Position numbers and translations under genes: made by a program. Shown in pieces: positions 1-7,005 of a DNA stretch of 10,722 nt. The notes under the pieces are model-generated. The model made no database searches, was not told the DNA's origin, and worked only from the letters and a program-made list of their open reading frames with translations. This DNA is from an uncultured Oscillospiraceae bacterium (GTDB taxonomy: Bacteria > Bacillota > Clostridia > Oscillospirales > Oscillospiraceae): positions 1 to 10,722 of the forward strand of contig CAJTVO010000111.1 in NCBI GenBank assembly GCA_910579485.1, in the 5' to 3' direction. How positions within the stretch are numbered: position 1 is the stretch's first letter; every line of letters begins with the position of its first letter.

Positions 1-1768
1 GTTCCAAATCACCTCTACGCAACGCCCCGTCATAATTGACCCGTTTTGCGAAAAATTCCTCCCCTGTCGTGATGTTTCGGAAAAAGTCCTTCAGACCTAC
101 GCTGCGGTTGAAGACCAGATGTCCGGGGGCGCTGTCCTTACTGTCGAGACAGAAGTAGCCTACGCGCATGAACTGGAAGCTGGCGGGCACGGCGGCCTGG
201 GCCAGTCCGGCTTCCACCTTGCATCCGGTGACGGTCTCCAGGGAGGCCGGGTTCAGGCAGTCCAGGAAATCCTTGTCCGCCGCGTCTGGGGCGGGGTCGG
301 TGAACAGGTTGTCGTAGAGGCGGCACTCCGCGTCCACCGCCGTGGCGGCATCGACCCAGTGGATGGTAGCGCCCTTCACCTTCCGGCCGTCGGCGGGGTT
401 GCCGCCCCGGCTGTCCGGATCATAGGTGGCCAATATCTCTACCACGTTGCCCGCCTCGTCCTTCTTGCAGCCGGTGCAGGTGATGAGGTACGCCCCCTTC
501 AGCCGGCACTCCGGGCCGCCGGGGTACAGGCGCTTGTACTTGGGCACAGGCTCCTCCAGGAAGTCCTCCGCCTCCACGTACAGCTCACGGGAGAAGGTGA
601 TGGTCCGGGTACCGTCCTCGGGGCGGTTGGGGTTGTTCTCCACCTCGAAGGTCTCGCTCCGGCCCTCGGGATAGTTGGTGATGGTCAGCTTCACCGGGCG
701 GATCACCGCCATGACGCGCTGTGCGGTCTCGTTCAGATCCTCCCGCAGGCAGTGCTCCAAAAAGGCGTACTCCACCGTGCTGGTTGCCTTGGCCACGCCG
801 ATGCGCTCGCAGAAATTGCGGATGGAGGCCGGGGTATAGCCCCGCCGCCGCAGGCCGCAGAGGGTGGGCATCCGGGGATCGTCCCAGCCGGAGACCCGGC
901 CGTCCTCCACCAGGGCGCGCAGCTTCCGCTTGCTCATGACGGTGTAGTTGATGCCCAGACGGGCAAACTCGATCTGCCGGGGCTTGGCGGGCAGATCGCA
1001 ATGCTCCACCACCCAGTCGTACAGGGGCCGGTGGTCCTCAAACTCCAGGGAGCAGAGACTGTGGGTGATGCCCTCCAGGGCGTCCTCGATTGGGTGGGCG
1101 AAGTCGTACATGGGATAGATGCACCACTTGTCCCCCTGCCGGTGATGGTGCATATGGTTGATCCGGTAGATCACCGGGTCGCGCATATTGAAGTTGCCGC
1201 TGGCAGGATCGATCTTGGCCCGCAGGGTCATGGTCCCGTCAGCAAACTCACCGGCGCGCATCCGGGCGAAGAGGTCCAGATTCTCCTCAATGGGGCGGCT
1301 GCGGTAGGGGCACTGGGCGGGGGCGTTCACGTCGCCCCGCATCTCCCGCATCTGTTCGGGGGTCAGCTCGCAGACGTAGGCCAGGCCCTTCTTGATGAGG
1401 GACACGGCGCACTCGTACATCTTCTCAAAGTAGTCGGAGGCATAGAAAAACCGATCCCCCCAGTCGAAGCCCAGCCAGTGGATGTCCTCCTGAATGGCCT
1501 GGACATACTCCACGTCCTCCTTGGTGGGGTTGGTGTCGTCCATACGCAGGTTGCACAGGCCGCCGTACTTCTCGGCGGTGCCGAAGTCGATGCACAGGGC
1601 CTTGCAGTGGCCGATGTGCAGATAGCCGTTAGGCTCCGGAGGAAAACGGGTATGGACGGCCATGCCCTGGAACCGGCCACCCTCCGCGATGTCCTCGTCG
1701 ATGAACTGATGAATGAAGTTTTTGCTCTCGGCCTCCTCCGTCAGAGGGACCTTCGTTTCCTCGGCCAT
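1..1768 (-). CDS. glnS: Glutaminyl-tRNA synthetase, 3' end beyond window
   Basis: Class I cytosolic enzyme that charges tRNA-Gln with glutamine using ATP. Reading from ATG at 1766-1768 gives 589 codons without a stop before the left edge. The PPEPNGYLHIGH segment (HIGH at residues 51-54) and VMSKR (about 277-281) are the two class I ATP-binding motifs. The C-terminal anticodon-binding part follows, including FNRSVGLKD ending at residue 561. The start is supported by AAGGAG about 9 bases upstream and a consensus promoter. E. coli GlnRS (554 aa) ends about 7-8 residues after the GLRD equivalent, whereas this frame continues for at least 28 residues in a stretch of lower GC, so the tail is atypical. 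Many Firmicutes lack GlnRS and make Gln-tRNA by the GatCAB route; this lineage evidently has the direct enzyme. Identity is certain; the C-terminus is unresolved. Confidence 0.96.
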   Translation of the reverse strand, partial: MAEETKVPLTEEAESKNFIHQFIDEDIAEGGRFQGMAVHTRFPPEPNGYLHIGHCKALCIDFGTAEKYGGLCNLRMDDTNPTKEDVEYVQAIQEDIHWLGFDWGDRFFYASDYFEKMYECAVSLIKKGLAYVCELTPEQMREMRGDVNAPAQCPYRSRPIEENLDLFARMRAGEFADGTMTLRAKIDPASGNFNMRDPVIYRINHMHHHRQGDKWCIYPMYDFAHPIEDALEGITHSLCSLEFEDHRPLYDWVVEHCDLPAKPRQIEFARLGINYTVMSKRKLRALVEDGRVSGWDDPRMPTLCGLRRRGYTPASIRNFCERIGVAKATSTVEYAFLEHCLREDLNETAQRVMAVIRPVKLTITNYPEGRSETFEVENNPNRPEDGTRTITFSRELYVEAEDFLEEPVPKYKRLYPGGPECRLKGAYLITCTGCKKDEAGNVVEILATYDPDSRGGNPADGRKVKGATIHWVDAATAVDAECRLYDNLFTDPAPDAADKDFLDCLNPASLETVTGCKVEAGLAQAAVPASFQFMRVGYFCLDSKDSAPGHLVFNRSVGLKDFFRNITTGEEFFAKRVNYDGALRRGDLE

Positions 1769-1850
1769 GTCGTCACACTCCTTATCATTTTCTTGATTCG
1801 GTCGAGACGCTCCCGCGCCTCTCTGATCTGCCCAAAAATGGGTATGAAGT

Positions 1851-1879
1851 ATTATACAAAACGCCGATGGAAAAAGCAA
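1851..1879 (-). promoter_or_regulatory. glnS promoter
   Basis: On the minus strand, a -35 TTGCTT (1874-1879) is separated by 17 bases from a perfect -10 TATAAT (1851-1856). Transcription would start near 1844, giving a leader of about 75 bases to the glnS ATG. An A/T-only-flanked palindrome (TTTTTTTGCAAAAAAA, 1893-1908) lies at about -49 to -64 and could act as an UP-like element. No T-box structure is apparent in so short a leader. Confidence 0.8.
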
Positions 1880-1901
1880 GGGGGGCGGCAGCTTTTTTTG
1901 C

Positions 1902-1924
1902 AAAAAAATGGAGGTCTCCGCTCC
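1902..1924 (-). terminator. Weak candidate terminator after the ABC operon
   Basis: Directly after the permease stop codon the minus strand reads GGAG, a 7-base loop, CTCC, one A and then seven T. The stem is only 4 bp, so termination would be weak and some readthrough into glnS is possible. The T run is half of the TTTTTTTGCAAAAAAA palindrome at 1893-1908. Confidence 0.35.
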
Positions 1925-2566
1925 CTACAGGTCCACGCGCTCCAGCCGTCGGCCTCCGGCGCGGTACGCCAGAACGATGGCAACCGCGTACACCGCCGCG
2001 CCAGCCAGCAAAATGGGGACCTGGCGGACCAGGGCGGGACCGTTCATGGCATCCAGCCAGCCCAGGCCGGGGAAATGGACAGAGGACTCAATGGCGATGA
2101 TGCCCAGGGTGACGGGGATCAGGGCGGTCAGGAAGGATACCCCCGCTTTATAGGCAGTCTTATAAAACCGGGTGAAGTAGACCAGATCGAATACGCCATA
2201 GACCATCAGGCCCAGGCCGTACCAGGCGATGTTGGGTTCCATGCCTACCGGATTGCCCTCCGGCAGGTACAGCGTCCGCAGGAGGGCGAAGGGCACGGAC
2301 AGCCCCAGCTGCACCAGCTGAGAGAATACGGCCAGCAGCAGTTTTCCCTTGACGATGTCCCGTTTGGGGCGGGGCAGCAGGGCGGTGTAGAACACGTCCC
2401 GGGTCTCCCGGTCGAACATGAAGGACTGGAACAGGCCCAGACAGCCGAAGAAAAACACCACGCTGTAAGGATACGCCGGGATCAGCAGCAGCGCGCCCAT
2501 GCACATGAACACATACAGGGACGGATGGGCCGCAAGGCGCAGTTCTTTATAGAGCAGTTCAGACAT
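1925..2566 (-). CDS. ABC-2 type transporter permease
   Basis: 213-residue integral membrane protein, the channel-forming partner of the ATPase encoded just upstream. About six hydrophobic segments are visible (roughly residues 17-30, 34-50, 76-96, 112-132, 143-160 and 182-201). The cytoplasmic loop RETRDVFYTALLPRPKRD (53-70), with its acidic start and LP-x-x-K/R pattern, is typical of small ABC-2 permeases of the PF13346 kind. The ATG at 2564-2566 overlaps the end of the ATPase gene by 8 bases and is preceded by GAGGAGG at good spacing, so the two genes are translationally coupled. The substrate cannot be told from sequence; relatives export peptides, antimicrobials or lipids, or have no known substrate. 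Family assignment is from recognisable features and not from a search. Confidence 0.85.
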   Translation of the reverse strand: MSELLYKELRLAAHPSLYVFMCMGALLLIPAYPYSVVFFFGCLGLFQSFMFDRETRDVFYTALLPRPKRDIVKGKLLLAVFSQLVQLGLSVPFALLRTLYLPEGNPVGMEPNIAWYGLGLMVYGVFDLVYFTRFYKTAYKAGVSFLTALIPVTLGIIAIESSVHFPGLGWLDAMNGPALVRQVPILLAGAAVYAVAIVLAYRAGGRRLERVDL

Positions 2567-3305
2567 GGAACATCCTCCTCTCGGTGCGGACCATGACGTC
2601 CTCCAGCGTCAGGGGGGCGGTGTCCTCCGGGGCGCGCAGGTGCTGGAAGGACTGCATAAAGGCCGTCTTTTCCGCGCTGGCAAGAATTTTGCCGTCTTTA
2701 ATATAGGTAATGTCGTCGGCGCATTTTTCCAGGTCGGAGGTGATGTGGGTGGAAAAAAGGATGCTGCGGCTTCCATCCCTGACCAGGGCGCGGAACAGCT
2801 CCAGAAGCTCGTCCCGGCTCACCGGGTCCAGGCCGCTGGTGGGCTCGTCGAACAGGAACAGCTCCGCGCCGTGGCTGAGGGCCAGGGCGATCAGGTATTT
2901 GACGCGCATCCCGGCGGACAGCTCCTTGACCCGCTTACGGGGGTCAAGGTCGAACTCCTTCATATACCAGTCGCAGGCGGACTGGTCCCAATCACGGTAG
3001 AAGCGGCGGGTCACGGCGGTAATGGTCTCCAGGCGCTTGTGCTGGAAGAAGTCGATGCCGCCCAGGACCACGCCGGTCTTCTGCTTGCACTCCTCCTCTC
3101 TCTCGGGGAAAGGCATGCCAAGGAGCTCGATCCTGCCGCCGTCCGGGGAGACCAGGTTCAGGATAGATTTTAAGGTAGTGGACTTCCCCGCCCCGTTCTT
3201 GCCGATGAGGCCCATGATACGGCCCCGGGACAGTGTGAAGGAGACGTTATCCAAGGTGAAGGACGGGTAGGTCTTAGTGAGGTTTTCCACGGTCAGGGCG
3301 GTCAT
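2559..3305 (-). CDS. ABC transporter ATP-binding protein
   Basis: 248-residue nucleotide-binding subunit that powers the neighbouring ABC-2 permease. All core motifs are present: Walker A GKNGAGKST (35-43), signature LSAGM (129-133, replacing canonical LSGGQ as is common in the BcrA/YtrB-like export group), Walker B LFLFDEP (149-155), D-loop SGLD (157-160) and H-loop histidine in STH (185-187). The start at 3303-3305 is chosen because it opens MTALTVENLTKTY, the normal N-terminus of the fold, has AAGGAGG upstream, and forms an ATGA overlap with the stop of the regulator gene. A longer in-frame reading to 3668 only runs through the regulator gene in another frame. The drug, peptide or lipid exported is unknown. 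Confidence 0.95.
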   Translation of the reverse strand: MTALTVENLTKTYPSFTLDNVSFTLSRGRIMGLIGKNGAGKSTTLKSILNLVSPDGGRIELLGMPFPEREEECKQKTGVVLGGIDFFQHKRLETITAVTRRFYRDWDQSACDWYMKEFDLDPRKRVKELSAGMRVKYLIALALSHGAELFLFDEPTSGLDPVSRDELLELFRALVRDGSRSILFSTHITSDLEKCADDITYIKDGKILASAEKTAFMQSFQHLRAPEDTAPLTLEDVMVRTERRMFHV

Positions 3306-3778
3306 GGCTCGTCCTCCTTCTCCCCCGCGTTCTCGGCATCCTGCTGGCGCTGGTTGGCCAGGTCCAGCAGGCCCGTCAGAAGCTGGGCGGGGACCAGAGC
3401 GATACCCGCCGTGCCGGGGTTGGTATCCCCCAGTACTACCAGTGTGTCGCCCCGGTTCAGGCCGAACAGCTCCCGGGCGCGCTTGGGGATGACGATCTGG
3501 CCCCGGTCCCCCATCTGCACCACGCCGAAGACGTGCTTGCCCCGGGGCGGCGGCGGGATGTTGCCGGGCCTCTGGTCGAAGTGGAGAAGATCGTCCAGGG
3601 ACACGCCGTAAAGCTCCGCCAGAGCGTCGCTGTGGAGGATGTCGGGGGTGGTCTCGCCGGACTCCCATTTGGCAAGGGCCTGGCGGGTGACGCCTACGGC
3701 TTCCGCGGCTTTTTCCTGGCTCAGGCCGGAGACACGGCGGAGAAGGGAGAGGTTTTTGGAGAGGTTGTTCTGTGCCAT
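3302..3778 (-). CDS. XRE-AbrB fusion transcriptional regulator
   Basis: 158-residue DNA-binding protein and first gene of the ABC operon, probably its autoregulator. Residues 8-66 form a Cro/C1-type helix-turn-helix (LSLLRRVSGLSQEKAAEAVG, then TRQALAKWESGETTPD). After a proline-rich linker (GNIPPPPRGK, 72-81), residues 83-118 form an AbrB/SpoVT-like swapped-hairpin domain (GVVQMGDRGQIVIPKRAREL, then FGLNRGDTLVVLGD). The tail is hydrophilic and acidic. An ATG nine codons upstream (3803-3805) is rejected as start because it falls about where transcription from the TATAAT at 3812-3817 would begin. The ATG at 3776-3778 has AAAGGA in front. The stop overlaps the ATPase start as ATGA. Two DNA-binding folds in one chain suggest binding to two site types or higher-order assembly; the target is unknown. 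Confidence 0.88.
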   Translation of the reverse strand: MAQNNLSKNLSLLRRVSGLSQEKAAEAVGVTRQALAKWESGETTPDILHSDALAELYGVSLDDLLHFDQRPGNIPPPPRGKHVFGVVQMGDRGQIVIPKRARELFGLNRGDTLVVLGDTNPGTAGIALVPAQLLTGLLDLANQRQQDAENAGEKEDEP

Positions 3779-3811
3779 GGCAGCTCGTCCTTTCTGATTT
3801 TTCATACTTGC

Positions 3812-3839
3812 ATTATAACAAGGTTTTGAGGCATTTCAA
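3812..3839 (-). promoter_or_regulatory. Promoter of the XRE-AbrB/ABC operon
   Basis: On the minus strand, -35 TTGAAA (3834-3839), a 16-base spacer, then TGTTATAAT, an extended -10 with perfect TATAAT (3812-3817). Predicted start of transcription is near 3805, giving a leader of under 30 bases before the ATG at 3778. It lies back to back with the promoter of the plus-strand lipoprotein gene. Confidence 0.8.
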
Positions 3840-3882
3840 CCAACGGGAGGCGGCATTTTTTGTTCGTTTTGGTTGCGGGGGC

Positions 3883-3911
3883 TTTACACTGGGGGCGGTT
3901 GGTGTTATTAT
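3883..3911 (+). promoter_or_regulatory. Promoter of the transglutaminase-like lipoprotein gene
   Basis: -35 TTTACA (3883-3888), 17-base spacer, -10 TATTAT (3906-3911), each five of six matches to the sigma-A consensus. Transcription would start near 3918. An AAAGGAGAAGG ribosome binding site follows at about 3928-3938, before the ATG at 3945. Confidence 0.7.
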
Positions 3912-3944
3912 GTTGACATAAACTGACAAAAGGAGAAGGTTTCC

Positions 3945-5678
3945 ATGAAAAAAACGCTTTCTTTGATGGTTTCCATGGCCCTGCTGCTGGCTCTTTTGCC
4001 TGGTTGCGGGGAGAAAGAGGATCAGGTAGTCCCCGTGGAAGCAGAAGCGTCCGTGCCGGTGGAGACGGCTGAGCTGCCGGACGTTCGGACGCTGGCGGAA
4101 GCGGGCCTGCTGGCCTCCGGGAAGGAGGAGGCCCTGGAGGTCGAGCGGCTGGACCGGGAGACGGACGCGGACCGGCTGGCCGTCTATGTCGAGGCCGTCT
4201 GCGGGTTGGACGGTGAGGCTTGGGAGGACGCCGCCGTCATTCGGGGCACGGGAGCTTCCGCTTTTGAGATCATGGTGCTGCGGCTGGAGAACGAGGACAC
4301 CGCCGCCGGTATGGAGGCGGTGCTGACGGAGTATCTGACGGACCGGGCAGGGGCTTTCGGAGGGTACGCGCCCGAGGAAGCGGAGATGGCCGCCAACGGG
4401 CTGGTCCGGCGGGAGGGCCGGACGGTGGGGCTGTTCATCTGCCCGGAGACGGAGAGGGCCGGGGATGCCTTCGCCGCTGTGTACCGGGGGGAGGAACTGC
4501 CTGCGCCGGTGGAAGTGGAGGCGGATGATTTTGTGCCGTTGTTTGAGCTCCACGATCTGCTGTACCGGCTGCTGCTGGAGGCCGCCTGCCCGGAGTGGCG
4601 GGACGTGGAAAAGAGCTGGCACATGACTTCGGACAACGCCACGGCGTACTGGGTCCCGGACAACGGAGGCGACTGGACTTTAAGCGGCGTGATCAATTGG
4701 GAAATGGACGAGGAGGGCAATATCTCGAATTATACATGGGACAAGGAGTACGAGGTATGCGTGTACTTGACGGAGAGCGAAGAGGCGGCAGCGGAATTGG
4801 CCGATACTCTGCGCCAGCTTCTGGAAGCCGAGGCGGAGAAATACCGGCAGAGAGGCGACGAAGTCAAGGCCGAACTGTTGGCCAACGGCCAGGCCGTCTC
4901 GGCGGGCCGCTATGCGGCCTCCATCGTCAGCGATCACACGGAGGACGCCGTCCGCCTGTTTCCCCGGGCCGTCAACGACCCGGAGACCAACGGATTTTTC
5001 CAGCGCTACATTGACGGCTCCCGGACCGCCGCGCCGGCGGACCCCGATCCGGATCACCCGGACCGCATTCGGTTCGACCCGCCCAATGAGGAGGATATGT
5101 CTATTTATGACACCTCCGCCATCCTCGCCGCGTGGGAGGCGGGGGACCCTTCCGGACTGTCCGGGGACGACCGGGCGATCTATGACGGCGCGGAGGCTGT
5201 TCTGGCGGAGATCATGGCGGACGGCATGACCGATCTGGAAAAGGAGGCCGCCGCCTACGGCTGGCTGGTGGAGAACGTAGATTACGACTGGAGCCTCCAG
5301 GATGTGCTGGAGGAGACGGACCGGCGGGCCTTCGGGCCCTACGGCGGGCTGGTAGACCGGGCGGCGGTGTGTCTGGGGTACGCGACCTCCTTCCAGCTCC
5401 TTATGGACATGAGCGGCGTGGAGTGCATCACCGTGGTAGGCTCATGCGTCCGCAACACGGGAGACCACGCATGGAACATGGTAAAGCTGAATGGAGAATG
5501 GTACTGCGTAGACGTGACCTGGGACGCTAACGGGCGGGAACAGCTGGGCGATATCTACGAGTGGCAGTATTTTAACCTTACCAGTGACGAGATGGCCGCA
5601 GAAAACCACCAGTGGGAATACAATGCTGTTCCGGAGGCCACGGCGGAGGACCGGGGCGGGGCGGCCGTCCAGGAATAA
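3945..5678 (+). CDS. Lipoprotein with DUF4358-like repeats and transglutaminase-like domain
   Basis: 577-residue protein predicted to be exported and lipid-anchored on the outer face of the membrane. A lysine start, hydrophobic stretch (5-18) and lipobox LPGC with Cys21 mark a signal peptidase II site. An acidic linker follows. Residues about 46-182 look like DUF4358 (EIMVLRLENEDTAAGMEAVL and later NGLVRREGRTVGLFIC). Residues about 225-345 look like a diverged second copy. The C-terminal third (about 430-560) is a transglutaminase/protease-like fold with a plausible Cys476 (AAVCLGYATSF), His508 (GDHAWNMV) and Asp523 (YCVDVTWD) triad. Such proteins act as papain-like proteases or crosslinkers, or as inactive scaffolds, at the cell surface; the substrate is unknown. 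It is monocistronic, with its own promoter and a terminator at the stop codon. Domain names rest on motif recognition. Confidence 0.88.
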   Translation: MKKTLSLMVSMALLLALLPGCGEKEDQVVPVEAEASVPVETAELPDVRTLAEAGLLASGKEEALEVERLDRETDADRLAVYVEAVCGLDGEAWEDAAVIRGTGASAFEIMVLRLENEDTAAGMEAVLTEYLTDRAGAFGGYAPEEAEMAANGLVRREGRTVGLFICPETERAGDAFAAVYRGEELPAPVEVEADDFVPLFELHDLLYRLLLEAACPEWRDVEKSWHMTSDNATAYWVPDNGGDWTLSGVINWEMDEEGNISNYTWDKEYEVCVYLTESEEAAAELADTLRQLLEAEAEKYRQRGDEVKAELLANGQAVSAGRYAASIVSDHTEDAVRLFPRAVNDPETNGFFQRYIDGSRTAAPADPDPDHPDRIRFDPPNEEDMSIYDTSAILAAWEAGDPSGLSGDDRAIYDGAEAVLAEIMADGMTDLEKEAAAYGWLVENVDYDWSLQDVLEETDRRAFGPYGGLVDRAAVCLGYATSFQLLMDMSGVECITVVGSCVRNTGDHAWNMVKLNGEWYCVDVTWDANGREQLGDIYEWQYFNLTSDEMAAENHQWEYNAVPEATAEDRGGAAVQE

Positions 5679-5725
5679 AAAGCGGAGCGGCACGACGCGC
5701 GATCGTCATGCCGCTCCAGCTTTTT
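5677..5725. terminator. Bidirectional intrinsic terminator
   Basis: Two long arms (5677-5697 and 5704-5725) pair over about 20 positions with one bulged base and one mismatch around the 6-base loop CGCGAT. A GC-rich core (GGAGCGGCA with TGCCGCTCC) is flanked by A5 on the left and T5 on the right, so each strand reads as stem followed by a T run. It sits between the convergent lipoprotein and phosphoribosyltransferase genes, overlapping the lipoprotein stop codon, and can end transcription from both sides. Confidence 0.9.
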
Positions 5726-5734
5726 ATCGTTCGT

Positions 5735-6295
5735 TTACTCCTTTACGGTACCGTCCGCGTTGAACACGGGCAACGGGGCCAGGTAGGTCAGGTCCGTGCG
5801 GGTCAGGGAGTCGCCCTCCGCCAGAACGGCGGCGCGCCCGGTGACGGTGCCGCCTGCGGTCTTCACCAGCTCCTCCAGAGCGTGGAGGCTCTCGCCGGTG
5901 GAGATGACGTCGTCCACGATGAGGATGCGCTTGCCCTTGATGAGGGCGCAGTCGTCCGCCCCCAGGAACAGGTCCTGCTGGCGCAGGGTGGTGATGGAGC
6001 GGACGGAGACGTGGATGGGGTCGGGCATGTAGACCTTGGACCCCTTCCGGGCGATGAAGTACTTCTCCGCGCCGGACTGGCGGGCCATCTCGTGGATCAG
6101 GGGGATGGACTTGGCCTCGGCGGTGAGCATGTAGTCGTAGCTGTCCGCGGGGACCTTCTCCAGCAGGGCCTTGGCGCAGGCTACGGTGAGCTCCGCGTCG
6201 CCGAACATGATAAACGCGCCGATGTAGAGGTCGTCGCTGACCTTGCAGAGGGGGAGCTGGCGCTCCAGGCCGGCAACGCGCATGGTATAAGTCAT
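5735..6295 (-). CDS. Phosphoribosyltransferase, adenine-PRT-like
   Basis: 186-residue type I phosphoribosyltransferase that joins a purine base to PRPP, releasing pyrophosphate; a cytosolic purine salvage role is likely. The PRPP-binding loop is ILIVDDVISTGES (124-136), preceded by beta strands and the APT-like segment YMLTAEAKSIPLIHEMARQSG (55-75) and followed by AGGTVTGRAAVLAEGD (147-162). Length matches bacterial Apt (about 180 aa). The hood region that fixes base specificity cannot be read reliably, so adenine versus xanthine/guanine is undecided and no symbol is given. The ATG at 6293-6295 has AAAGGAGG 8 bases upstream and a near-perfect promoter. The gene is monocistronic and ends at the shared terminator. 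Confidence 0.87.
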   Translation of the reverse strand: MTYTMRVAGLERQLPLCKVSDDLYIGAFIMFGDAELTVACAKALLEKVPADSYDYMLTAEAKSIPLIHEMARQSGAEKYFIARKGSKVYMPDPIHVSVRSITTLRQQDLFLGADDCALIKGKRILIVDDVISTGESLHALEELVKTAGGTVTGRAAVLAEGDSLTRTDLTYLAPLPVFNADGTVKE

Positions 6296-6329
6296 GGAAT
6301 CGTCCTCCTTTTATTGCTTTTCCTCCCCT

Positions 6330-6357
6330 ATTATAACTTCTGTGGAGAAAATGTCAA
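6330..6357 (-). promoter_or_regulatory. Phosphoribosyltransferase promoter
   Basis: On the minus strand, perfect -35 TTGACA (6352-6357) and perfect -10 TATAAT (6330-6335) with a 16-base spacer. Predicted start near 6323, leaving a leader of under 30 bases, too short for a purine riboswitch. Confidence 0.85.
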
Positions 6358-6408
6358 GCGGTTATGGACCATCCCCGCGCAGGACCGCCCCGGAACGCAT
6401 AGAATGGC

Positions 6409-6441
6409 GGGACGGCGCGGCTCTACTGCGGGCCGCGTCCC
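6409..6441 (+). promoter_or_regulatory. Leader hairpin upstream of the SOD-like gene
   Basis: GGGAC (6409-6413) and GCGGC (6417-6421) pair with GCCGC (6432-6436) and GTCCC (6437-6441), a 10-bp GC stem with a 3-base bulge. No T run follows, so it is not an intrinsic terminator. A TAGAAT at 6400-6405 could be a -10 box for the downstream gene, but no convincing -35 is seen. The function is unknown. Confidence 0.35.
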
Positions 6442-6479
6442 CCGATAGCGGTACATCCAACGACAAGGAGCGTTTTATC

Positions 6480-7001
6480 ATGAACAGATCATCCTCCCGC
6501 AGTCCCTCCGAACTCCGGCTTCTTCCCATCCTGCGCGGCAGGCCCCAGGCGGCGGCCGCCGTTACCGGCAGCGGGGACTATCCCGGCCTGTCGGGCACGG
6601 TGCGGTTCTTTCAGACCGATCAGGGCGTGGTCGTCTGCGCCGAGATACGCGGCCTCCCACGGGGCGAACTCCCCTGCGGGGAGCGCATCTTCGGCTTCCA
6701 CATCCACAGCGGAAACAGCTGCGGCGGCAGTCCGGAGGACCCGTTCGCGGACGCCATGTCCCACTACGATCCGGACGGCTGCGAGCATCCGCGCCACGCC
6801 GGGGACCTGCCTCCCCTCTTCGGAAACGACGGGTACGCCCTCTCCCTGTTCCTCACCAACCGGTTTTCCGTGGAGGAAGTGACCGGCAGGGTGGTTGTCA
6901 TCCACGGCCATCCGGACGACCTGACCACCGGGCCGTCGGGAAATTCCGGCGAGAAAATCGCCTGCGGCGTGATCCGGAGGACCGGCGGCGCCTGCGGATA
7001 A
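6480..7001 (+). CDS. Cu/Zn superoxide dismutase family protein
   Basis: 173-residue member of the SodC fold. Aligning by eye to human SOD1, the metal ligands are retained: His74 and His76 in FGFHIHSG, bridging His95 (MSHYDP), His103 and His106 with Asp109 (CEHPRHAGDLP) for zinc, and His142 (VVVIHGHPDD) for copper. Cys81 and Cys162 (ACGVI) match the conserved intrasubunit disulfide. The catalytic-funnel arginine (SOD1 Arg143) is replaced by Lys159 (SGEKIACGVI). No signal peptide is visible at the N-terminus (MNRSSSRSPSELRLL), so it appears cytoplasmic, unlike most bacterial SodC. The start has AAGGAG 9 bases upstream. The expected reaction is superoxide dismutation; activity with lysine in place of arginine, in an anaerobe, is inference. 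It is a single gene followed by a terminator. Confidence 0.9.
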   Translation: MNRSSSRSPSELRLLPILRGRPQAAAAVTGSGDYPGLSGTVRFFQTDQGVVVCAEIRGLPRGELPCGERIFGFHIHSGNSCGGSPEDPFADAMSHYDPDGCEHPRHAGDLPPLFGNDGYALSLFLTNRFSVEEVTGRVVVIHGHPDDLTTGPSGNSGEKIACGVIRRTGGACG

Positions 7002-7005
7002 GCGG

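Noticed and set aside
1769..1850. T-box leader in front of glnS
   Set aside because: The predicted leader is about 75 bases, too short for a T-box, and no T-box consensus or terminator hairpin is seen. Only an imperfect short stem (GAGA/TCTC) is present.
119..2596. Very long plus-strand open frame of 825 codons
   Set aside because: It lies antisense to glnS and the permease gene, both of which have clear motifs, promoters and ribosome binding sites. Its protein has no recognisable domain and a composition expected from reading GC-biased codons backwards.
3776..3805. Upstream ATG (3803-3805) as start of the XRE-AbrB regulator
   Set aside because: The -10 box TATAAT ends 7 bases before it, so the transcript would start at about this ATG and leave no ribosome binding site. 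The ATG at 3776-3778 has one.
3813..4622. Minus-strand open frame of 269 codons opposite the lipoprotein gene
   Set aside because: It is antisense to the signal peptide and DUF4358-like part of a well-supported gene and overlaps both divergent promoters.
6409..6441. Leader hairpin as a terminator or riboswitch
   Set aside because: No T run follows, and there is no conserved riboswitch core that I can recognise. It is recorded only as a hairpin of unknown role.
5612..6448. Plus-strand open frame of 278 codons
   Set aside because: It crosses the bidirectional terminator and runs antisense through the phosphoribosyltransferase gene. No plausible protein features.
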